Source: Ardenticatenaceae bacterium
GTDB lineage: Bacteria > Chloroflexota > Anaerolineae > Promineifilales > Promineifilaceae
Assembly (NCBI GenBank): GCA_011525915.1
Contig: WYBM01000080.1
Coordinates: 1-60,504, forward strand
Direction: 5' to 3'
DNA: 60,504 nt
Below are positions 54,601 through 60,504 of the stretch, one piece after another. The translations under genes and the position numbers were made by a program. Each line of letters begins with the position of its first letter. Position 1 is the first letter of the stretch. The notes beneath the pieces were generated by a model that saw nothing but the letters and a program-made list of their open reading frames with translations, had not been told where the DNA came from and ran no database searches.

Positions 54601-55811
54601 TCTAGCCCTTGTGTGGGGCGCACCATTTTTAGCAAAGTACGCCGGGCGATTAGTTGTTCGGCCGGGTTGAGTGCGTTGTATAGTTTGTCGGCCGTGTTGG
54701 CCAGGGCATCACGCCCGCCGCCAAGCTGTTTGTACGCTTCCCAGGTGACACGATTGCGGCTGCGCATGCCCCACAGTTTTAACAAGGTGAATTGTAACAA
54801 AGGGAGTGCTGCCGGTTCACCTAAGACGTCGCTCACCAGTTGTTCTACCAACCCTTCTTCAAATTTTAAGCCCACCAGTTCGGCCGGCTGCTGGATAGCC
54901 TGGCGCAGCTCACTGGCGTTCATGGTGGTCACACGAAGTTGGGCGGCGCTGTAGACGGTTTGAAATTCGGCGGTGCGCAGCAGATTGCTTTCCAGGTCAG
55001 TGCGCATAGTCAGAATGAGAACATGTTTGTTACCCTGTGCCCGCGCCAGATGGAGCAAGTTGTCAATGAAGGCCTGGCGGCGGTTTTGGTCCTGGCAAAG
55101 GGTAAAAACTTCTTCAAACTGGTCTACCACAAAAACGGCCGTTTTCTCTTGACTGCGCCGCTCGATGAGATTTGTCAGCGTTTCCGCAGATTCCAGCAGA
55201 TGACGTGTGGTTTCTGCTGGCCATCCGCTGGTGTTATCGGGTGTCCGCAGCAGGCGAACCAGGCTGGCGATGGGATCACTGCCAGGCACTAACGGGGGTA
55301 GATACAACCATTCGTGACTGTTAGGGATAGCCCCTGCTTGTAGTTTGGGGATGAGCCCGGCCAGTACCAGCGATGTTTTACCGCTGCCTGAGGGGCCAGA
55401 CACTGCCAGGAAACGGTTGCTTTGCAGCCGTTCTACCATATTTTTTATCAATGGTTCGCGACCAAAGAACAGATTCTGCGCGGCCGTGTCAAACGGATCT
55501 AGCCCAATGTAGGGGCACAAAGCATCATCAAGTTCAGGCGCCTGTGCCGGGTCAAATTCAGCTAACGTTGCATTCATATCTTCCTGGGTCAGGTGGTATA
55601 GTTCGTTTGACCAGTAGTCTAAAAGATTCTGCACTTCCCAGCGTTCATCTTCCAATTCCAGTAAAGCCCCGCTGATCTGCCCTCGTTGGATAAATGTCTT
55701 AACCTGTTGGACGAGGGTGGCAGGGTTACTGTCATGTCGACGCTCTTGTAGTAACTCTCGGTGCCCGGCGCGCAAATCGGCCAGGGTAGGGAATCGTTCT
55801 TGTTCGGCCAC
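51687..55811 (-). CDS. STAND NTPase with membrane segment and 14 WD40 repeats
   Basis: About 1374 residues. The N-terminal ~100 residues (VKTFIQRGQISGALLELEDE, QNLLDYW, LAEFDP) are shared with the next upstream gene. A novel-STAND NTPase follows: CPYIGLDPFD, FFGRE, Walker A GPSGSGKTS, Walker B FVVDQFEEVF, then a winged-helix region with HEALVRNWPRL. One membrane helix (about 550-570), an Ala-rich coiled coil, and 14 WD40 repeats (two seven-bladed propellers) end it. The propeller is the probable sensor. GTG at 55811 is preferred, giving an N-terminus like the sister protein; a TTG at 55868 is possible. No effector domain found. Confidence 0.8.
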   Translation of the reverse strand: MAEQERFPTLADLRAGHRELLQERRHDSNPATLVQQVKTFIQRGQISGALLELEDERWEVQNLLDYWSNELYHLTQEDMNATLAEFDPAQAPELDDALCPYIGLDPFDTAAQNLFFGREPLIKNMVERLQSNRFLAVSGPSGSGKTSLVLAGLIPKLQAGAIPNSHEWLYLPPLVPGSDPIASLVRLLRTPDNTSGWPAETTRHLLESAETLTNLIERRSQEKTAVFVVDQFEEVFTLCQDQNRRQAFIDNLLHLARAQGNKHVLILTMRTDLESNLLRTAEFQTVYSAAQLRVTTMNASELRQAIQQPAELVGLKFEEGLVEQLVSDVLGEPAALPLLQFTLLKLWGMRSRNRVTWEAYKQLGGGRDALANTADKLYNALNPAEQLIARRTLLKMVRPTQGLDVVRNRVQRQQLYEPTIGQARVDYVVNHFVRERLLRLTPGESPDNDQLEIAHEALVRNWPRLIGWLEEDRVFLRHRLRLTEMAEQWDALDRDESALLRGLVLEEAQQYADLSELEKTFVAASLTAVKKEELEREAARQRELDQARLFARRLSILVVALAFVFFIALGFALLARRNAVIADQNAQAAQDNAATAVANEAAAEYAQATAEANAQIAAQNAALAETAQTEAEANAAAAATAEVEANVQRFIAEDEREIAEQNAQAAENARATAEANEARAAANARLASAREMAAASLSQLSSDPQLSLLLALEAVNITTAAGEPPPAEATDALYRSVQGSQQVFTLAGHTGPVNDAAVSPDGRWLATASDDATVKIWNAATGQEVHTLAGHSAPVTSLAFSPASTHLATGSSDSLIIVWDVAAGTLVRAMRGEDDGGVRALAFHPDGERVAAGYEAGTARVWNFVTGASLLRQFEHNNPVNAVAFVPDGSAFATAGQGGIIVLQNSASGIPIISFDAEYDTAGQPVPVNDIAISPDGELIAAAKANGVARIWDGETLIATLPGHTGAVTAVAFDANGTRLVTAGADSSAKVWDLAAKRAILTLSGHTGALTAVGFYSSGERLVTASVDGTARIWNAETGLEPLVLTDHRAGVNSLRYGPDGTVIATASNDQTVRIWDSATGEVRQLLTAFSSAVNTAAFHPTQPILATASQDTIVRLFDLTTNDLLEPLYFHPDIVNDLAFNPDGSLLATAGHDGEARLWDTATNKVTMVLTHDAPVNTVTFSADGALLAATSGEVATIWNTITGDKVHEISGHNGLIHHAAFSSDGALLASAGADGLVKLWDLESGEVLRTFSGHTGPVLWVVFNANGSQLATASVDKTARLWDVNTGQVLRTILGHTSAVTAVIFTPDNAALTTASLDSTARITPLTTINDLLAQAWGRLAQPLSPAQCAQYLRQLPCLTTDISGPPPALTP

Positions 55812-55870
55812 GGTTTTATCTCTGCGTTTTAGGTGGTGGTCATCCCTGAGGTGACCGCCACATTTCAAGG

Positions 55871-58800
55871 TTAATTGCTTACATCGCGGGCACAGCGGAA
55901 GCCCACGCCGGCATAATCGGTTTGCTCAATGCTGCCGATGGCTGGCGGCAGATGCATGCGGGTGGTGGTGTGTAGTTCCCCCGCCGAGTTTAACCAGGAG
56001 CCGCCGCGCAGCACACGTTCGCCGGAGCTGCTGTTATCAGAGGCGAGTTGGTTTTGGATACCCAGGCCATAATCATTGGGATCATACCAGTCGGCCACCC
56101 ATTCAGCCACGCCCCCGGCCATACCAAAGATGCCAAACGGGCTGGTGCCGCCGGGCATAGAGTCTACAGGTCTATGGGCTATGGGGAATTCGCGCAAAGT
56201 GTAGCCGAAGACGGCGTTGACGCCAGGCACGGCCTCGGCGCTGCCCCAGGGATAAAGACGGCCGTCAAACCCTTTGGCCGCAAATTCCCACTCAGCTTCT
56301 GTGGGCAGCCGGCTGCCCACAGACTGGCAGTAGGCCTGTGCCCCATACCAGCTAACCCAGGCAGCGGGTGAGCTGCCTGCGCCTGGCCGCGGCTCAAAGA
56401 CGCCAAAGTTATTGAGCAGGTGTGTCCATTGCGTATCTACCAATGTTTTGGCGCAGTCAAAGCCGTTGCACATCTCCCGGTTGCGCCCCAGCTTGTTTAA
56501 ATAGTCGGCATATTGCTGCACACTGACTTCAAATTTGTCCAGGTAAAAATCGGGCACGGTCACCGGGTGGGGTGGTTGTTCATCTGGGCTGCTGTTTTCC
56601 CCACTGGTGCCCATGATGTATTCGCCGCCGGTGATGTAGAGCATGGGCATGTTGTCGTCTGCACGGACAAAGGCTTTGAGCTGAGCGTCTACGCTTAATT
56701 TGGCCGGATCAGGCACGGCCGTAGGTTGGGAAGTGTCTGTGCTTTCCGTGGGCGTGACACGGGCAGCGGCGGTGGCGGCGGCGGCCGCTGCCTGATAGTC
56801 TGACGTGGCCGTGGCGGCCACGGCCGTGGCCGTAGACCGGTTTTGTTCAATGGCGCGCTGAGCAGACAGGGTTTGGGCGATCTCCGCTTCACCGGTGGCG
56901 GTGGCCCTGTCGGCGGCGGCTTCTACGGATTGGGCCGTGCTGTTTTCGGCGATGACCACGGCCGTTAAGGCCACAATTTGAGCATCCAGGGCTGATTGGG
57001 TGGCCAAAAAGGCGCTTTCTTCCGCCGCCCGTGCGCTTTCTGCGGCTGATGCACTGGCCCGAATAGACCGGACGACGGCGCCGGCGACAACAATCACCAG
57101 AATGAGAATAGCGATCAGGGCGATGTTAAAGTTACGGATGCGCTGGGCGGCCACGGCCTGTGCCTCAGCGCGCAGGCGCTGCTCTTCCGCGCGCTGCTTT
57201 TCAGCCTGTGCCAGGCGGCTTTGTTCGGCAGCCAGGGCCCGTGCCTGGTCCAGCTCACGCTGACGGACGGCCTCTTTTTCTTCCTCTTCGCGTCGAACGA
57301 GCGCCTGACTGGTATTCACAAAATCAGCTTCTAGCGGGCTCAGGTCATCATATTGCAGCGCTTCTTGCAGTAACGCCCCACGCAGCAGAGCGCCTTCATC
57401 CCTATTCAGTGCGTCCCATTGTTCGGCATGATCTGTCAGGCGCAGCCGGTACCGCAGGCGAATGCGTTCCTCATCCAGCCATTCAACCAGCCGGGGCCAG
57501 TTGCGCACCAGGGCTTCGTGGGCGACTTCGATCTGGTCATCATCTTCAGTGCGGCCTTTGGTGCTGCGCACCAGGCGTGAGACGATCAGCTTTTCTAATA
57601 CGCGGTCTACCCGGTCATGGGCTTCACCGGCCTGGACCATCAGGTGGCGGGGTACACGGCGGCGGGTAAACTCCAGCCCTTCACTCGGCCGTACCAACCT
57701 GAGGAGAATGCGTTTGGCGGTGACCTGGTCTTCAGGGAGCAGGCTCTCATAGATGGTATCGGCCGTATGTGCCAGCGCCTGCATGACACCGCCCAGGCGG
57801 CGGTAGGTTTCCCAGGTGACACGATTGCGTTCCCGGCTGTCCCACAGCTGCAGCAGGGCAAATTGCAGCAAGGGTAAAGCCGCAGGCTCACCCACGATCT
57901 CCCGTACCAGGGCATCGACCAGCCCATCCTCAAATTTCAGACCAATGGCGGCGGCCGGCTGTTCGATGGCATCATGTAACTCTGCCGCATTCATGGCTGT
58001 CACCCGTACCTGCCCCTGTTCTACCAGCGAGTGGAAGAGGGGCGCTTTGGTGAGGTAACTTTCATAATCTACCCGCATGGTAAGGATGACCACGTGGCGT
58101 GCCTGGCGGGTACGTACCAGGTTTAGCAGGTTTTCCAGGAAGGCGTTGCGCTCTTCTTCATCATGACAGAGGGTAAAGGTTTCTTCAAACTGATCGATGA
58201 CAATAACCGCCGGTTCTTCGCTTTGGCTTTCGACCAGCCTGGCTAAATGGTGGGCATCCTGGCGAAGGGCCTCTGTTGTTTTAAGCGTCCAGGCGTCGGG
58301 GTCGGCGTCTTCAGGTTGCAGTAAACGGGCCAGGGCCGTCAGCGGGGCCGAGCCGGGTACGATGACGGGGTAGTAATGCCACAAGGCGCTGCCAGGGAGT
58401 TCCCCATTTTTTAACCGGGGTAAAAGCCCGGCCAGGACCACAGAAGATTTACCGCTGCCAGAAGGGCCAATGGCCGTAATAAGCCGGCTGACCAGCACCT
58501 GATTAAGGAGTTCGCTAATGAGTTGGTCACGGCCGTAAAACAAATGGTGGTCGGTGCTGTCAAAAGCATTAAGGCCCACGTAGGGGCAGCGTTCATCGGG
58601 GATTTCCGGCTGCAGGCGGGGATCAAATTCTGCCAGAATCATGTCTGGCATGGTGTGGCCGGCATGAAAGATTTGTGTTTCCCAGTAATCTAGCAAATTT
58701 TGGGCTGCTTCACGATCACCATCTTCATCTAGGAAGGCGCCGGCGGCCTGCCCTCGCCGCAGAAAGTCACCGACCGCTTCCCAGAAGACGGCCGTTTCTT

Positions 58801-58927
58801 GCTCATGCTCCTTCTTCTCTTCCCGGCGGCGTTTTAATAAATCACGATGGGTGTCCCGGAAAGAAGCAAACGACATAAAAGGGACAGCGTCGTTTTCTAA
58901 GGTAGGAAACTTGGGTGTGTCACTCAT
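55871..58927 (-). CDS. STAND NTPase with membrane segment and FGE-type C-type-lectin sensor
   Basis: A 1018-residue protein. Residues 40-110 match the WD40 sister (FLRRGQAAGAFLDEDGD, QNLLDYW, LAEFDP). NTPase: CPYVGLNAFD, FYGRD, Walker A GPSGSGKSS (about 154), Walker B AVIVIDQFEETF, winged helix HEALVRNWPRL. A membrane helix (about 605-625) and an Ala/Thr-rich stalk precede an FGE/SUMF1-like domain from about 770: GGEYIMGTSGE, LPTEAEWEFAAKG, WEFA, VAEWVADWYD, RVLRGGSW and GFRCARD. As a C-type-lectin fold it may bind a ligand; catalytic cysteines of true FGE seem absent. ATGA overlap with the upstream gene. Confidence 0.82.
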   Translation of the reverse strand: MSDTPKFPTLENDAVPFMSFASFRDTHRDLLKRRREEKKEHEQETAVFWEAVGDFLRRGQAAGAFLDEDGDREAAQNLLDYWETQIFHAGHTMPDMILAEFDPRLQPEIPDERCPYVGLNAFDSTDHHLFYGRDQLISELLNQVLVSRLITAIGPSGSGKSSVVLAGLLPRLKNGELPGSALWHYYPVIVPGSAPLTALARLLQPEDADPDAWTLKTTEALRQDAHHLARLVESQSEEPAVIVIDQFEETFTLCHDEEERNAFLENLLNLVRTRQARHVVILTMRVDYESYLTKAPLFHSLVEQGQVRVTAMNAAELHDAIEQPAAAIGLKFEDGLVDALVREIVGEPAALPLLQFALLQLWDSRERNRVTWETYRRLGGVMQALAHTADTIYESLLPEDQVTAKRILLRLVRPSEGLEFTRRRVPRHLMVQAGEAHDRVDRVLEKLIVSRLVRSTKGRTEDDDQIEVAHEALVRNWPRLVEWLDEERIRLRYRLRLTDHAEQWDALNRDEGALLRGALLQEALQYDDLSPLEADFVNTSQALVRREEEEKEAVRQRELDQARALAAEQSRLAQAEKQRAEEQRLRAEAQAVAAQRIRNFNIALIAILILVIVVAGAVVRSIRASASAAESARAAEESAFLATQSALDAQIVALTAVVIAENSTAQSVEAAADRATATGEAEIAQTLSAQRAIEQNRSTATAVAATATSDYQAAAAAATAAARVTPTESTDTSQPTAVPDPAKLSVDAQLKAFVRADDNMPMLYITGGEYIMGTSGENSSPDEQPPHPVTVPDFYLDKFEVSVQQYADYLNKLGRNREMCNGFDCAKTLVDTQWTHLLNNFGVFEPRPGAGSSPAAWVSWYGAQAYCQSVGSRLPTEAEWEFAAKGFDGRLYPWGSAEAVPGVNAVFGYTLREFPIAHRPVDSMPGGTSPFGIFGMAGGVAEWVADWYDPNDYGLGIQNQLASDNSSSGERVLRGGSWLNSAGELHTTTRMHLPPAIGSIEQTDYAGVGFRCARDVSN

Positions 58928-60255
58928 TTTTCAAACTGCCTCAACAACAAATCCAGCGACTCCCCAATGCGCTGCAAGTCTTGACATAACGTTAGTAGTT
59001 CCAGGTCTACCTGGCGAAAACGCCGTCGTATCTGGCTTTGAAAGCGGCGGAACAGGCGGCGCACGGTGACAATGACCTTATCTTGCAGCGCCTGATCAAG
59101 TTTATCGACCACATCACTTAGCTCGGCAGCCCACGTATGTGTCTGGCTTGCCGTCAGGTGGTGGATCATCGGCTTCAGGTCCAGCCAGGCGTCATCCAAC
59201 TCCACAATGCTCTGAGCGAGCGTGGCTTCTACCCGGCGCAGCTCGTCGTCAACTTCTTGCCAGGCATTATGCTCCCGTACCAGGAGCTTTAACCGTTCAT
59301 CCAGACCATGAAGCGCCGCCACCCCGTTGTGAATCTCTTCGACCACATTATCCAGAGACAGGTCGCTGTTGGCCAGGTTGGTGCTGATGGTTTGCATGGC
59401 CTGTTCCAGCGCGTCCAGCCGCAGGGCGGTGGCAGTGGCCACCAACTGGGCGTTAATGCGTGAGGGGGTGCGGTTTAACACCCGGTACAACAAGCTGGTC
59501 CCCCGTTTTAACTCGTTCAGGTCAAACTCTTCCACGCTCACTCGAATGCTCTCACTGACCTTTTCTAACTGGGCTACCCACCGAACTTCCTCATGGGCAA
59601 AGGTGGGACGCTGGGTGACAACACGCAGGTCACTTATTTTACCCTGCAGCTCTGGCTCATTAATGGCAATGCTGTCCCAGGCCATATCATCTTCCGGCAG
59701 GCGCCGTTCATCATTTTGGATGAGAAAGTAGCGGTTCTCCAGCTCCTGGAACAGATCATGCACCAGTTTAAAGTCATTCATCAGGTCTATTTGTTCAGAG
59801 GCGGCCTGGAAATCGGTCTGGAAAGAGACCACGGCCGTGTGCATGTCTGGGCGGGCCAGCAAGCGCATGAGCAGCACAAAGCTTTTGCTCACCAGCATCG
59901 TATTAGAATGGTCTTTGCTGGTGGTGTGGGGGGTGGGGGGTAAAGCGACATCGGCCGGAATGGGGTCTCCATCACCTTCTTCCAGCACTATCTCCTCAAG
60001 AGACACATGGGGCCGGTGTTCACGGAAGACGGTAACCAGAACCGTCATCCGCCGCCGGCGGTGGAAGAACAAAATGATCTCGCGGGCCTTATCGTTTTTA
60101 CTCAGACCAGGGAGGGCTTCATAATCCACCCGCAAGTCAAAACAAAAGTCACGCAAATCCTGTTCACTAAAAAGGTCTATGAGTGCGCGCAATAACTTGC
60201 GCTGGTCAACTGGTTTTTCACCATTGGCGGTTGACGGCTGCATCTGGTCTGTCAT
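58924..60255 (-). CDS. Effector-associated-domain (EAD) protein with coiled-coil body
   Basis: A 443-residue protein, first gene of the STAND operon. Residues about 19-85 (KLLRALIDLFSEQDLRDFCF, DYEALPG, KAREIILFFHRRRRM) have the death-like EAD pattern used as adaptor in bacterial conflict proteins. The rest (110-443) is helical, with long coiled coils (LYRVLNRTPSRINAQL, LRRVEATLAQSIVELDDAWL) and no enzyme motif. Its stop overlaps the start of the FGE-STAND gene by ATGA. It probably links the ATPases to another EAD-bearing partner encoded elsewhere. No signal peptide is present. RBS is weak (AGAGAT). Confidence 0.65.
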   Translation of the reverse strand: MTDQMQPSTANGEKPVDQRKLLRALIDLFSEQDLRDFCFDLRVDYEALPGLSKNDKAREIILFFHRRRRMTVLVTVFREHRPHVSLEEIVLEEGDGDPIPADVALPPTPHTTSKDHSNTMLVSKSFVLLMRLLARPDMHTAVVSFQTDFQAASEQIDLMNDFKLVHDLFQELENRYFLIQNDERRLPEDDMAWDSIAINEPELQGKISDLRVVTQRPTFAHEEVRWVAQLEKVSESIRVSVEEFDLNELKRGTSLLYRVLNRTPSRINAQLVATATALRLDALEQAMQTISTNLANSDLSLDNVVEEIHNGVAALHGLDERLKLLVREHNAWQEVDDELRRVEATLAQSIVELDDAWLDLKPMIHHLTASQTHTWAAELSDVVDKLDQALQDKVIVTVRRLFRRFQSQIRRRFRQVDLELLTLCQDLQRIGESLDLLLRQFEK

Positions 60256-60504
60256 GCAAATCTCTGTGGTTTCACAATTCAGCTAAACCTGCGGAAATTA
60301 TAGGTTAAGCTTCCCTAATTGTAAAACCGGCGTTCATGGTGGTGGGGTAATCGTATAGAAAACACTACACAAATTTTATACCTTAATTTTGCGCAAAAGT
60401 AGCAGGTTTCTACCCACTTAGTGCAAACAGGGGCGATTTCTACTCGCCCACACAGTACCTTTCCAAACAAACAATCAGGTCTTGCGAATTTTGGTTTAGC
60501 TCTA

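Larger units (their letters stand above)
201..59839. repeat. Highly iterated palindrome ACGGCCGT (HIP1-like), about 90 copies
   Basis: The exact octamer ACGGCCGT was located by eye about 90 times, for example at 201, 404, 432, 491, 613, 5006, 11902, 13131, 16642, 27023, 36637, 38151, 46371, 54023, 58789 and 59832. At the GC content of the window roughly one or two would be expected. Copies occur in genes on both strands and in spacers. In coding frames they appear as Thr-Ala-Val, (Asp/Asn/Tyr)-Gly-Arg or Arg-Pro. The behaviour resembles the cyanobacterial palindrome HIP1 (GCGATCGC), but the sequence differs. Copies are sparse in the nap operon (three between 18.2 and 25.4 kb). Confidence 0.9.

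Overview
The window looks like a chromosomal segment of a Chloroflexota bacterium, probably near Anaerolineae or Ardenticatenia. This is inferred from the gene set: several AAA_35 and novel-STAND ATPases carrying PD40, WD40 or FGE sensors, secreted beta-propeller and CAP proteins with tails of the IYLP(M/L)V type, a patatin, SpoIIE/RsbW partner switching, and no outer-membrane biogenesis genes. GC content is moderate (about 55-58% in most genes by eye) and clearly lower in the nitrate reductase block. The most pervasive feature is not a gene: the palindrome ACGGCCGT occurs about 90 times by hand search, against roughly one expected by chance, in genes and spacers alike, like HIP1 in cyanobacteria.

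Layout. 1-2.7 kb: a terminator, an attC-like structure, an MDR oxidoreductase and a long repeat-bearing spacer. 2.7-4.3 kb: a secreted ten-repeat PD40 propeller. 4.6-4.9 kb: an internally deleted IS. 4.9-9.5 kb: a lipid-type cluster on the minus strand (thiolase, truncated MBL hydrolase, acyl-CoA synthetase, TIGR01777 protein). 9.6-10.6 kb: a Tat-exported deacetylase. 10.8-15.0 kb: two translationally coupled AAA_35 ATPases, the second with a membrane segment and a TolB-like propeller. 15-18.2 kb: hutH, then a CAP-domain pseudogene. 18.1-18.5 kb: a rearrangement scar joining a patatin fragment to a hutH fragment, and an IS3 remnant. 18.5-24.9 kb: a six-gene periplasmic nitrate reductase operon (napA, a tetraheme napB, a tetraheme lipoprotein, a four-cluster ferredoxin, an NrfD membrane subunit, napD), lower in GC and poor in ACGGCCGT. 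25.4-34 kb: ordinary single genes (patatin, response regulator, two secreted or lipoprotein enzymes, phosphoesterase, S10 peptidase, NifU domain, GmhB-like phosphatase, SRAP).

34-44 kb: an SDR and a zinc MDR dehydrogenase, a partner-switching operon (STAS, RsbW-like kinase, STAS, four-GAF PP2C phosphatase), a large protein whose C-terminal half resembles cyanobacterial acyl-ACP reductase, a nitroreductase, a YcaQ fragment and a DinB protein. 44.4-48.5 kb: a complete potABCD-type polyamine ABC transporter. 48.8-51.6 kb: a flavoprotein with paired-cysteine tails followed by an MFS exporter, possibly a metalloid-handling pair.

51.7-60.3 kb: a three-gene operon consisting of an EAD-type adaptor/coiled-coil protein, a STAND ATPase with a membrane segment and an FGE C-type-lectin sensor, and a paralogous STAND ATPase whose sensor is a double seven-bladed WD40 propeller. 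This, with the AAA_35 pair, is the best candidate for an undescribed conflict or signalling system. No effector domain (nuclease, protease, TIR) is recognisable in it, and no CRISPR array, rRNA or complete tRNA was seen.
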